A DNA stretch of 46,146 nucleotides from CAZPUI01 sp964415525 (GCA_964415525.1 CAYQAS010000019.1:1-46146); one strand, 5' to 3'. Numbered from the stretch's first letter, positions 9,199 through 17,254 are shown. Notes: generated by a model not told the origin, from the letters alone. Numbers and translations: made by a program.

Positions 9199-11730
9199 TC
9201 ACGCGAGGATGTCGCCGCCTTCCTTCTTGCTCTTGATCACGCCGTAGGCGATGGCCGCGGCGCAGAGGATGGCCACGAAGATTCCCAGGCCCTTGTTGGA
9301 GGTCTCACCGAGCTTGGGAGCCAAGGTGAGTTTCATGACCAAGCCGAGGGTGAGCAGGCTGACCATGTTCATGACCTTGATCAGCGGATTGATGGCCGGG
9401 CCGGCGGTGTCCTTGAGTGGATCACCCACGGTATCACCGGTAACAGCGGCCTTGTGGGCTTCGGAGCCCTTCCCGCCATGCACCCCGTCTTCGATCATCT
9501 TCTTGGCGTTATCCCAGGCACCACCGGCATTGGCCATAAATACTGCCAGGAGCTGGCCCACCAGGATCATGCCCGCCAGGAAACCGCCCAGGGCGTAGGG
9601 CCCGAGGAGGATGCCGACGATCAGAGGCGCGGCGATGGCGAGCAGGCCGGGGCCGATCAGCTCCTCCTGCGCAGCCTTGGTACAGATGTCGACAACCTTT
9701 CCGTAGTCCGGCTTCTTGGTGCCGGCCCAGATCTCAGCGTCATGGAACTGCTTGCGACACTCGTTGACGATCTGGAAAGCGGCGCGGCCAACGGCGCGGA
9801 TCAGGGCGCTGCTGAACAGGAAGGGCACGGCACCGCCGATGAGCAGACCGATGAAGACCTTGGGATCGGCGACGGTCAGCTTGCCCGCCTCCAGCAGATA
9901 CTGGCTGATGGTCATCTGACCGATCTTGTCCTCGCTGCCCACCGCGATCACCGCGATGAAACTTGCAAAGAGGGATACGGCGGCGATGACGGCGGAGCCG
10001 ATGGCAATGCCCTTGGTCTCGGCCTTCGTCGTGTTGCCCACGGCATCGAGGTCCGACAGGATCTGGCGAGCGCGCTTGTAGGAGCCGGGCTTCTCGCGTT
10101 CCATCTCCTCCTTGTCGTAGCCCATCTCGCCGATGCCGTTGGCGTTGTCCGCCACGGGCCCAAAGACGTCCATGGAGATGGTGTTGCCCGTCAGGGTCAG
10201 CATGCCGATGCCGGCCATGGCCACGCCATAGGCCACGAACATGGGCGGCGTGTTCACGTAGACGAGCACGGACAGGTAGAGGGCCACGGCGATCACCACG
10301 AGGGTGGCCACGGTGGACTCGTAGCCCACGGCGAAGCCCTCGATGATGTTGGTGGCATGGCCGGTGGTGCAGCTCTTGGCGATGCCCTTCACCGGCGCAT
10401 GGCTGGTGTGGGTGTAGTAGCTGGTGACCTTGTTGAGGGCCACGGCGAGGAAGACGCCGATGAGGCAGGTGATGGCCGGGCGCATGTCCAGGCCCTGAAT
10501 GCCGAAGTTGGCCCAGACCGGCAGGTTGCTCACCACGGTGTAGGGATACCGGGCGATCTCCTCGGCGGTGGCGTTGTTCAGGAAGTTCATGGAGGGTTCG
10601 AACTTCAGGTAGAACCAGCCCAGCACAAAGAAGCCGACCACGGAGATGACGGACCCGATCCAGAATCCGCGGTGGACGCTCTTCAGGGCGGTGTCGGACG
10701 TGTCGTTCGGCCCGGCCTTCACGGTGTAGGTGGAGATGATGGAACCCAGCACACCGATGCCGCGCACCAGCAGCGGGAAGATCACCCCCTTGTGGCCGAA
10801 GGTGACCATGCCCAGGATCATGGCGGCCACGATGGTCACTTCGTAGGACTCGAAGATGTCCGCGGCCATGCCGGCGCAGTCGCCCACGTTGTCGCCCACG
10901 TTGTCGGCGATCGTGGCGGCGTTGCGGGGATCGTCCTCGGGGATGTCCTTCTCGATCTTGCCGACGAGGTCGGCGCCCACATCGGCGGCCTTGGTGTAGA
11001 TGCCGCCGCCCACGCGCATGAAGAGCGCCAGCAGGGTGCCGCCGAAGCCGAAGCCCAGCAGGGCCTCGTAGGCGTGGGTGCCATACATGAGGAAGATCAT
11101 GGTGCCGCCCAGCAGGCCGAGGCCGTCGGTCAGCATGCCGGTGATGGTGCCCGTGCGGTAGCCCAGCTGCATGGCCTCGCCATAGCTGTGCTTGGCAGCA
11201 GCCGCGACGCGCAGGTTACCGGTGGTGGCCAGACGCATGCCCACGAATCCCACGAGCCAGCTGAAGCAGGAGCCCATGAGGAAGGCGCCGGCGCGACCCC
11301 AGCGGAAGGCCGATTCATGTCCGGTGTAAGTAAAGAAGAGGAAGAGCGTGATGATGATGATCAGTGGCCCGATCTTCTTGAACTGGGCGGCGAGGTAGGC
11401 GTTGGCGCCCTCGCGCACAGCATCCGCAATCTCCTGCATCTTCTTGGTGCCCTGGTCGGCCTTCTTGACCTGACCCACCAGCATCCAGGCGTAGAGCAGA
11501 CCGAGGACGGCGATGGCCAGCACGGCAATCAAGCAGGTGCGCTCGAAGGTGTTGAAGCCGGCGTTCGGATCCGTGAACGGGCTGAAGTATTTGAAAGCCG
11601 TGGCGACGTGGGATTCCGATCCCCCGGGGCTCATGGCGTAGGCGGTGCCAAAGACGAGCAGCATGGCCACCAGGAAGGCCTTGCGTCGCCATGGCACTGC
11701 GGTGAGGCTGTTGATCCAGCTCCTCAACAT
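9199..11730 (-). CDS. hppA: Membrane-bound proton-translocating pyrophosphatase
   Basis: This enzyme couples hydrolysis of cytoplasmic pyrophosphate to ion pumping. The 843-residue protein has about 16 membrane segments. The catalytic loop reads DDPRNAATIADNVGDNVGD followed by CAGMAADIFESYE, the PPi/Mg-binding signature of the family. A second acidic block, ANAGGAWDNAKKMIEDG, lies near the C-terminus. The diagnostic segment is GNTTKAETKG: a lysine rather than an alanine after GNTT marks the K+-independent, H+-pumping branch. The start at 11730 has AAGGAG upstream. The N-terminal extension before the first conserved helix (AMSPGGSESHVATAF region) is longer than in many homologues. Confidence 0.96.
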   Translation of the reverse strand: MLRSWINSLTAVPWRRKAFLVAMLLVFGTAYAMSPGGSESHVATAFKYFSPFTDPNAGFNTFERTCLIAVLAIAVLGLLYAWMLVGQVKKADQGTKKMQEIADAVREGANAYLAAQFKKIGPLIIIITLFLFFTYTGHESAFRWGRAGAFLMGSCFSWLVGFVGMRLATTGNLRVAAAAKHSYGEAMQLGYRTGTITGMLTDGLGLLGGTMIFLMYGTHAYEALLGFGFGGTLLALFMRVGGGIYTKAADVGADLVGKIEKDIPEDDPRNAATIADNVGDNVGDCAGMAADIFESYEVTIVAAMILGMVTFGHKGVIFPLLVRGIGVLGSIISTYTVKAGPNDTSDTALKSVHRGFWIGSVISVVGFFVLGWFYLKFEPSMNFLNNATAEEIARYPYTVVSNLPVWANFGIQGLDMRPAITCLIGVFLAVALNKVTSYYTHTSHAPVKGIAKSCTTGHATNIIEGFAVGYESTVATLVVIAVALYLSVLVYVNTPPMFVAYGVAMAGIGMLTLTGNTISMDVFGPVADNANGIGEMGYDKEEMEREKPGSYKRARQILSDLDAVGNTTKAETKGIAIGSAVIAAVSLFASFIAVIAVGSEDKIGQMTISQYLLEAGKLTVADPKVFIGLLIGGAVPFLFSSALIRAVGRAAFQIVNECRKQFHDAEIWAGTKKPDYGKVVDICTKAAQEELIGPGLLAIAAPLIVGILLGPYALGGFLAGMILVGQLLAVFMANAGGAWDNAKKMIEDGVHGGKGSEAHKAAVTGDTVGDPLKDTAGPAINPLIKVMNMVSLLTLGLVMKLTLAPKLGETSNKGLGIFVAILCAAAIAYGVIKSKKEGGDILA

Positions 11731-11956
11731 GCGTATCTCCTTGAATAAGGGCGGTTTCCCGCAAAGCAGGCGTGCTCTGCGAGACGGGGAGTTTTCAAGG
11801 GAAAAGGGGGATTCCGGATCAGCCTAGCAGAAGGATTCGGGGCATCCGCGTGAATCCCCATTCCATGCGCGCGATTTCTGACATCTGCTGGCGGATCCGG
11901 GTCTGCCGACCGCCAATGCGTCAAGGTGCAGAGCTCTACCTGCTCGCTGCGGGCGA

Positions 11957-12031
11957 TTCGAGTCCTTCCTCCCAAATAGAAACGGACCGGCAAGCCGGTC
12001 CGCAGGATTTGGTTGGGGAGGAAGGACTCGA
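11957..12031. repeat. Long imperfect palindrome covering the tRNA-Gln 3' end
   Basis: TTCGAGTCCTTCCTCCC at 11957-11973 is the exact reverse complement of 12015-12031, which is the 3' arm of the tRNA-Gln gene. Between them sits the smaller perfect hairpin CGGACCGGC/GCCGGTCCG. The whole stretch could fold as one long interrupted stem. Confidence 0.85.
11983..12002 (-). terminator. Probable terminator of tRNA-Gln transcript
   Basis: CGGACCGGC (11983-11991) and GCCGGTCCG (11994-12002) form a 9-bp GC-rich stem. Read on the minus strand, the stem is followed by TTTCTATTT. It lies 11 bases past the tRNA 3' end, as expected for a tRNA terminator. Confidence 0.7.
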
Positions 12032-12084
12032 ACCCTCGTATGGCGGGATCAAAACCCGCTGCCTTACCACTTGGCGACTCCCCA
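12014..12084 (-). tRNA. tRNA-Gln (anticodon TTG)
   Basis: The minus strand gives a 71-nt cloverleaf: acceptor TGGGGAG paired with CTCCCCA, D-arm GCCAAGTGGTAAGGC, anticodon stem GCGGG/CCCGC around the loop TTTTGAT (anticodon TTG), and T-arm GAGGG/CCTTC around TTCGAAT-type bases. CCA is not encoded. It lies 67 bp downstream of spoVG on the same strand. Confidence 0.93.
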
Positions 12085-12151
12085 ATTGGGAACACAAGCA
12101 TAACGGGGCAGGGGGCGCCGATGCTAGTGCTGACGGGCGTTTGTCTGGAAG

Positions 12152-12517
12152 TCAGGTCTGGGTGCCTGGTTTGGAGGTAAAGCCGAACTCCTCAACTGTG
12201 AGGAGATCTGGGCGGATGGTCGAGGCTTCACCGGTCTCGATGCGGGAGATGGCGCGTGCTCCGACGGCGTCCTCGTATGCCAACAGAACGGTTCGTTCGA
12301 CGTGCTCGCGAGTTTCATTATTGAGGGGGAAGGCGGTGTCCTTGAACGTACCGTCGCGACGACGCTTGCTGGGCATCGCCACGAAGAATCCTTCCTCGCC
12401 CTCGATCACGCGAAGGTCGCCGATCAGGAAGCAGCCATCGATAACCAGAGACGCAAAACCCCGCAGTTTCTCGTCGTGTTCGACCTTGTTGATCCGGACT
12501 TCGGTGATGTTGAGCAT
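12152..12517 (-). CDS. spoVG: SpoVG-family septation/regulatory protein
   Basis: The 121-residue protein begins MLNITEVRINKVEHDEKLRG, followed by ASLVIDGCFLIGDLRVIEG and then FVAMPSKRRRDGTFKD and AFPLNNETREHVE. The last two blocks are the most conserved part of SpoVG. In Firmicutes SpoVG affects septation and capsule or virulence genes, and in Borrelia and Listeria it binds DNA and/or RNA. It has a C-terminal extension of about 30 residues beyond the Bacillus-type core. GAGGAA precedes the ATG. Its placement just upstream of a tRNA-Gln gene suggests possible cotranscription. Confidence 0.92.
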   Translation of the reverse strand: MLNITEVRINKVEHDEKLRGFASLVIDGCFLIGDLRVIEGEEGFFVAMPSKRRRDGTFKDTAFPLNNETREHVERTVLLAYEDAVGARAISRIETGEASTIRPDLLTVEEFGFTSKPGTQT

Positions 12518-12774
12518 GGGGTTCCTCGTGGACGCTGGCCCATCCGACCGCTGGCGTCTGCTTCAGTGTGGTGCGCCCGGGGGGGCGGAGGCAACCCGGT
12601 GGGCGGCAGATCGCACGACTGGCGAGGGCGTTTGCCTGAATGGCACGGCTTCTGAGCCATTCCAGGAACCATAAGGCCACGGTTTCATGGCCTTGCGTCT
12701 GCCAACACCACCCCATGATTCCGCGATTTCAGACGAGGCACACTAGGATGAAAGATCGCGTTTGAAGGGAACAC
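12518..12774. promoter_or_regulatory. Divergent intergenic region, spoVG/kdsD
   Basis: This 257-bp region carries the promoters of spoVG (minus) and kdsD (plus). A 7-bp stem, AAGGCCA at 12673-12679 and TGGCCTT at 12688-12694, is visible but has no clear T run. No confident promoter boxes were identified. Confidence 0.35.
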
Positions 12775-13770
12775 ATGTCCATACCTGGGTCCGAACCATC
12801 CCGAGCCTCGGTCGCGGAAGCCGCAGGGAAGGGGCTTCTGTCCGCCACGCTATCCGCATTGCAGTCCCTGGAATCCTCTTGGAATCCCCATGATGTGGAG
12901 GATTGGACCCGCACGGTGCTCTCGCGCCCCGGGCGCACCGTGGTCTGTGGCATGGGCAAGTCTGGCCTGATCGGTCAGAAGATCGCCGCCACGTTTGCCT
13001 CCACGGGCTGCCCTAGCTTCTTCCTCCACCCGGCAGAGGCCCTCCACGGGGACCTCGGCATGGTGACTCAGGAGGATGTCGTGCTGCTACTCAGCAACAG
13101 TGGCGAAACGGAGGAGGTCCTGAATCTGCTGCCGAGTCTGCTGCGACTCGGCATTCCCATCGCCTCCATCACGTCCCGCCCCGACAGCCGCATGGCCAAG
13201 GCGTCCCGATGGTGCTTCAGCTATAGCCTCCCCGAAGGTGAGGGCTGCCCATTGAATTTCGCCCCCATGGCGAGCACGACCATGCAGTTGGCCTGGGGCG
13301 ATCTGTTGAACGCCTATCGCATGGCCTACGACGCGTTCACCCTTGAGCACTTTGCCCGGCTGCATCCTGCGGGGAATCTCGGCGCCAAACTATTGAAGGT
13401 GGAAGACCTGATGCACCCAGAGGCACCGGAGGTGCGGTCCGACGCGACCTTTATCGATGTGCTGCGAGCGATGACCGCGGGGCGACTCGGCATGACTCGG
13501 GTGATGGATGGTGGCCATGTGGCGGGCGTCATCAGCGACGGCGACATTCGCCGTGCCGTCGAACGCAGCTCGGACGGCAATCCACTGAGTCTGCGCGCCA
13601 CCGATCTGATGACCGTCCGTCCCATCACAATCCGGGTCGGCACACCCGCGCAGGAAGCCGCCCGGATCATGGAGGAACGCAAGATCACCTTCGTGCTGGT
13701 GCTCGATGACCAGGAACGATTTGCCGGCGTCCTCCACATCCACGATCTGTTGCAGGCCAAGGTGATCTAG
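12775..13770 (+). CDS. kdsD: D-arabinose 5-phosphate isomerase (KpsF/GutQ family)
   Basis: KdsD converts ribulose 5-phosphate to arabinose 5-phosphate, the first step of KDO synthesis for lipopolysaccharide. The 331 residues comprise an N-terminal SIS sugar-isomerase domain (about 30-190) with VVCGMGKSGLIGQKIA, FLHPAEALHGDLG, LLLSNSGETEEVL and the CPLNFAPMASTT segment, then FARLHPAGNLGAKLL, then two CBS domains (about 205-331). The end of the SIS domain is slightly unusual (NFAPMAS instead of the common xLAPTSS). It is followed 78 bp downstream by the LPS-export gene, giving an LPS-biogenesis neighbourhood. Confidence 0.94.
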   Translation: MSIPGSEPSRASVAEAAGKGLLSATLSALQSLESSWNPHDVEDWTRTVLSRPGRTVVCGMGKSGLIGQKIAATFASTGCPSFFLHPAEALHGDLGMVTQEDVVLLLSNSGETEEVLNLLPSLLRLGIPIASITSRPDSRMAKASRWCFSYSLPEGEGCPLNFAPMASTTMQLAWGDLLNAYRMAYDAFTLEHFARLHPAGNLGAKLLKVEDLMHPEAPEVRSDATFIDVLRAMTAGRLGMTRVMDGGHVAGVISDGDIRRAVERSSDGNPLSLRATDLMTVRPITIRVGTPAQEAARIMEERKITFVLVLDDQERFAGVLHIHDLLQAKVI

Positions 13771-13803
13771 CGGTTGAGCCGATTCCGAGGCTGCGCCGAA
13801 AGG

Positions 13804-13822
13804 TTACATAATAATCATTATC
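13804..13822. promoter_or_regulatory. Fur-box-like element upstream of the lpt gene
   Basis: TTACATAATAATCATTATC matches the classical 19-bp Fur box at 14 of 19 positions, including an unbroken 12-base match over its right part. It lies 27 bp before the lpt ATG and stands out as an A/T block in GC-rich DNA. Binding by Fur is inference. Confidence 0.4.
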
Positions 13823-13848
13823 AAAAGTGACATCCCAACCCGATCCTG

Positions 13849-16068
13849 ATGCTGCAAGCCCACCTCTTCCGATATTTCCTCCGACGCTGGACGGTGCCTG
13901 TTCTGGCGGCACTTCCGTTCTTCGTGGGGCTTTTGCTCGCCTATCAGCTCAAGGTCACGGCGAACACCATCAACGGCATTCCAGGCGCTTCCTACCGCTG
14001 GATCCTGCCGCTGCTGGCCACCACCATTCCAGACATCCTCAGTCAGGTGTTGCCCATGGCGGCGGTGCTGGGCGGTCTGATGGGCACGCAGCAGCTCTCG
14101 GAAGGTTCGGAGCTGGTGGCCAGCCAGGGGCTAGGCGCAGGCGCCGGTTCTCTGATCCGTCCCTGGGTCTTCCTGTCGGCGCTCCTGGTCGGTCTTGCCG
14201 CCTTCAACGTGCACGTGCTGGTGCCCCAGTCCTGGAACTGGAACCGCCAGCTGCAGCACGCCATGGAATCCGAGGCGATGGCGGGTTCCCTCAAGCCCGG
14301 CGCGAAGCCCTTCATGCCCAAGAAGCACCCCGGTCGGGCCCTCTGGATGGCCCCGAATGGAGAACTCCATGTGATGGATTCTGGGCCCGAGTCGGCCCAG
14401 CATCTTGTGGCTCAGCGTTTCAAATTCTTCAAACTGGAAGACGAAGATCACCCCTCGATCGTGCTCCAGATGCACGACATCAAGGGCGCCCAGGTCCGAA
14501 AGGACACAGGCGCGGCGCTGCTTCTGAACATGCGAGAGCAGTCGATCCGCTTTGAACTGACTCGGGAACCTCGACTGCTCCCAACGACCGCGTACCGGTA
14601 CATGTCGACGTCGGCAGTCTGGGCCGCTCGCACGCCGGATGCCTGGATCGAATTCAGCCGAAGGATCACGCTCCCCCTCGCAGGGGGGGTGATGCTCCTG
14701 ATGGGCATCGCCATGGGGGTTTCCCATCCAAGGTTCCGGAGGGGGGGGGCACTCCTGAGGAGCCTCGGCGCGATCCTCGGCTACTTCGTCCTCATGCGGC
14801 TGCTGGAAGACCAGTTTCAGGCTGGACGACTGCACGGTCGCGGTGTGCTCTTCGCCCTGCCCCTCATCTTCGGTATTTGGGGAGGTTTCCTGCTCTGGCA
14901 GCGGCTGAAGCCGCACCACGACAACCGCAAGCGCGCCGCTGCGGAACGCTTCCTCAAGCGGCTGCTGCGCCTGGCTGCATTCCGGAAGGTCTGGGTGAGC
15001 CTGAAGGTCTCACTTCGGTCCCTGCGGATGAAGCGGCGGGTGAAACAGTGTTCCAAGCCGGTGAAAAGCCGGCAGTCCGGCATCCTGCGCAACTGGACCT
15101 CAGCGATCTTCCTGCGCAACTGGTTCGGAACGGTTGCAGTCTTCCTGACCCTCAGCTTGATGCTGGAATTCGCAAACCTGGCGGGTGATTTGTCCGCCAA
15201 CCACGTCAGCGGAAGTGTCTTCATTCGCTACTGGCTCTGGAGCCTTCCGTCCTTTGGCTTGCTGATCCTGCCGATGGCCTTCCTCTTTGCAGGGATCCTC
15301 ACCCTCTCGGATGCCTCGGTGACGCACGAATGGGTGGCGCTGCGTGCGGGCGGCGTGAGCCTCTTGCAGTGGATTCGCTCGGGGCTGGGTGCCTGGGTGC
15401 TGGTACTCGGGCTCTCCTTCACGCTCCAGGCCCTCGTCGAACCCCATGCCGCCCAGCGCATGGATCGCTACTACGCTCAGATCAAGAAACGCAGTTCGGT
15501 GGGCAAGGTGCAACCCTGGCTGAATCTCAGCAGTACGGGCGTCCTCTGGCATCTCGATGGGCTGCAGCGCTGGGGCTTTCCCCTGCAGGCTCCTGGAGAC
15601 GTCGTCCCGGTCCTCATGAGGTGGGAGATGGGGACTGCTCATGTGGAGCAACTGCCCTGGGGTGGCCTGCATTTGGAGCCTGGGCTGCCCACGGAAAGGA
15701 TGTTCCCGACGGAAGTTCTGCGGAACTACGAGAAGCCGGACCACATCCCGACCCTGGACCTGTTGGAGTGGCAGCGGTTTGCCCCTGAGCCGGACCGTGC
15801 CACGCTGCTTTGGACCCGCCTTCTGTCTTGGCTGGGAGGCCCCTGCCTGGTTTTTGCGGCCATGTCCTTCGCGTTTCCGCCACCCCGGCAGGGGCGTGGC
15901 CAAGCGCTGGGGTTCGGCCTAGTGGTGGCCTTGGCCTTCATTGGCCTTCAGCTGATCGTGGGCGATGCCGCGCGCACCGGGGAAATACCCGCGCCTTGGG
16001 GGGTGATGCTTCCCCTCCTGCTCTGCATTGGATTCGGCCTGCTCCGTTTGTCCCGACTTCGGACCTGA
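13849..16068 (+). CDS. Fused LptF-LptG-like LPS export permease (two YjgP/YjgQ domains in one chain)
   Basis: LptF and LptG form the inner-membrane channel that, with LptB, extracts LPS toward LptC and LptA. They are normally two proteins of about 360 residues. This 739-residue chain contains both. The first YjgP/YjgQ unit (about 1-345) begins LFRYFLRRWTVPVLAALPFF and contains LPMAAVLGGLMGTQQLSEGSEL. A very basic linker (about 360-400) precedes the second unit (about 403-739), which begins NWTSAIFLRNWFGTVAVFLT and has LPMAFLFAGILTLSDASVTHEW. Each unit has two helices, a periplasmic jellyroll-sized region and further helices. A run of nine Gs at 14741-14749 lies in the coding region near the end of unit one. 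No clear Shine-Dalgarno precedes the ATG. Confidence 0.88.
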   Translation: MLQAHLFRYFLRRWTVPVLAALPFFVGLLLAYQLKVTANTINGIPGASYRWILPLLATTIPDILSQVLPMAAVLGGLMGTQQLSEGSELVASQGLGAGAGSLIRPWVFLSALLVGLAAFNVHVLVPQSWNWNRQLQHAMESEAMAGSLKPGAKPFMPKKHPGRALWMAPNGELHVMDSGPESAQHLVAQRFKFFKLEDEDHPSIVLQMHDIKGAQVRKDTGAALLLNMREQSIRFELTREPRLLPTTAYRYMSTSAVWAARTPDAWIEFSRRITLPLAGGVMLLMGIAMGVSHPRFRRGGALLRSLGAILGYFVLMRLLEDQFQAGRLHGRGVLFALPLIFGIWGGFLLWQRLKPHHDNRKRAAAERFLKRLLRLAAFRKVWVSLKVSLRSLRMKRRVKQCSKPVKSRQSGILRNWTSAIFLRNWFGTVAVFLTLSLMLEFANLAGDLSANHVSGSVFIRYWLWSLPSFGLLILPMAFLFAGILTLSDASVTHEWVALRAGGVSLLQWIRSGLGAWVLVLGLSFTLQALVEPHAAQRMDRYYAQIKKRSSVGKVQPWLNLSSTGVLWHLDGLQRWGFPLQAPGDVVPVLMRWEMGTAHVEQLPWGGLHLEPGLPTERMFPTEVLRNYEKPDHIPTLDLLEWQRFAPEPDRATLLWTRLLSWLGGPCLVFAAMSFAFPPPRQGRGQALGFGLVVALAFIGLQLIVGDAARTGEIPAPWGVMLPLLLCIGFGLLRLSRLRT

Positions 16069-16307
16069 AACCGGGTATTTTTGCCCTGTTGTCTTCGGGC
16101 AGGCCCCGTTCGCAGGTGTGCCGGCAGGAATTGCCCCGATCATCGGCCCCTGTCCGGGGTGAAACATTGTTGGACCTGCTAGCGCGCTGATATGGGACAA
16201 CCCTATGGCTAGGCCATTTTGGGTCTGAATTGCACAACTCCAGCATGATTAATTCTTGTTTTTGAGAGTGGCACGCTTGATGCTCCTTGGGCCACAGGGA
16301 GGACACC
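16069..16307 (+). promoter_or_regulatory. Intergenic region upstream of flagellin
   Basis: About 240 bp without a gene. The distal part, near 16080-16170, is GC-rich with short self-complementary stretches. The proximal part (16230-16270) is A/T-richer and precedes a sigma-54-type promoter. An enhancer-binding-protein site is expected here but was not identified. Confidence 0.4.
16269..16284 (+). promoter_or_regulatory. Sigma-54 (RpoN) promoter of the flagellin gene
   Basis: TGGCACGCTTGATGCT matches the TGGCACG-N4-TTGCW consensus except for one base. The invariant GG and GC are exactly 12 positions apart. The predicted start of transcription is near 16295, leaving a leader of only about 13 nt that contains the AGGGAGGA ribosome site. 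Confidence 0.8.
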
Positions 16308-17123
16308 ATGGCAAGCATTCTCAACAACGTGGCCGCCTTGGGCGCATCACGACAACTCACCATCACCGGCAAGGACCTCGAGCGAACCATCGAGCGCCTC
16401 ACCACGGGTCGGCGCATCAACCGGGCCTCGGATGATGCGGCGGGTCTGGGCATCAGCAACAAGCTGGGGGCCGACATCCGGATCGCGGGACAGGGACGTC
16501 GGAATGCCAATGACGGCATTTCCTACCTGCAGGTGGCGGACGGTGTGCTCGAGGAGGTCACCAACCTGCTCACCCGCGCGGCGGAATTGTCTGAGCAGGC
16601 CAAGACCGGCACCATCAGCAACTCCAACCGCCTCTATCTGGACGCCGAGTTCCAGAACATCATCCGCACGGTCGTGGACATCGGCGGCAAGGCCCAGTTC
16701 AACGGCACGCCTGTCTACGGCAGCACGTTGACGATCTCCGTGGGCACCTTCAGCGCCATCGGCCTGTCCGTAGCCAGCATCGCTACCAGTGCGACCTCGG
16801 CCCTCGGGCTCACGGAGGCGACGAACAACCTCCAGACCATCACGGATGCGACCACGTCATCCACAATCATCATCGATGCCCTGGAGACGGTTTCCAATGT
16901 GCGCGCCTCCATCGGCGCTGCCCAGCAGCAGTTGACGGCCATCTCCAACAGCCTTGGCATCCAGGTGGAGAACTTCACGGCGGCCTTCAGCCAGATCCGG
17001 GATGCCAACATCTCGGATGAGGTCATCAACCTCACCAAGTTCCAGATCCTGAACCAGTCCGGCACCAACGCACTGAGTCAGGCCAACCAGAGCATGCAGA
17101 GCGTTCTTTCGCTCCTTCGCTAG
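16308..17123 (+). CDS. fliC: Flagellin
   Basis: This 271-residue flagellin is short. It has conserved D0/D1 ends and little or no variable D2/D3 region. The N-terminal part includes RTIERLTTGRRINRASDDAAG and ANDGISYLQVADGVLEE; the C-terminal part ends LTKFQILNQSGTNALSQANQ plus SMQSVLSLLR, typical of the D0 helix that packs the filament core. The ATG at 16308 is preceded by AGGGAGGA and by a sigma-54 promoter. No chaperone (fliS), cap (fliD) or hook gene is adjacent, so it is a stand-alone flagellin transcription unit. Confidence 0.95.
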   Translation: MASILNNVAALGASRQLTITGKDLERTIERLTTGRRINRASDDAAGLGISNKLGADIRIAGQGRRNANDGISYLQVADGVLEEVTNLLTRAAELSEQAKTGTISNSNRLYLDAEFQNIIRTVVDIGGKAQFNGTPVYGSTLTISVGTFSAIGLSVASIATSATSALGLTEATNNLQTITDATTSSTIIIDALETVSNVRASIGAAQQQLTAISNSLGIQVENFTAAFSQIRDANISDEVINLTKFQILNQSGTNALSQANQSMQSVLSLLR

Positions 17124-17126
17124 CCC

Positions 17127-17228
17127 TCGAGCGGGCGGGGTTGGGGGTTCCAGTCAAGGCCGTGCCGCCTCGCCATGGACCTCCCACCGTCCCGCAGAGG
17201 AGCTGGGGCCCCTGCCCCGCCCGCTCGA
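17127..17228. repeat. 14-bp perfect inverted repeat after flagellin
   Basis: TCGAGCGGGCGGGG at 17127-17140 and CCCCGCCCGCTCGA at 17215-17228 are perfect reverse complements separated by 74 bases. The enclosed segment has further complementary stretches (GGGGCCCC near 17205). It could form a large stem-loop in the flagellin 3' untranslated RNA. Confidence 0.8.
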
Positions 17229-17254
17229 CGCCCCCGCCAAAAGCGGGGGCGTTT
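17229..17254 (+). terminator. Intrinsic terminator of flagellin transcript
   Basis: CGCCCCCGC (17229-17237), a five-base loop and GCGGGGGCG (17243-17251) are followed by TTT. It directly abuts the larger inverted repeat and precedes trxB. Confidence 0.75.

Noticed and set aside
9073..11748. Very long plus-strand open frame (891 codons) opposite hppA
   Set aside because: It is antisense to a clear H+-pyrophosphatase; its translation is a low-complexity His/Gly/Asp/Glu-rich string typical of the complement of GC-rich membrane-protein codons.
11930..11975. Possible second tRNA on the plus strand ending TTCGAGTCCTTCCTCCC
   Set aside because: Only the T-arm and 3' acceptor strand are recognisable; no matching 5' acceptor strand, D-arm or anticodon stem is found upstream.
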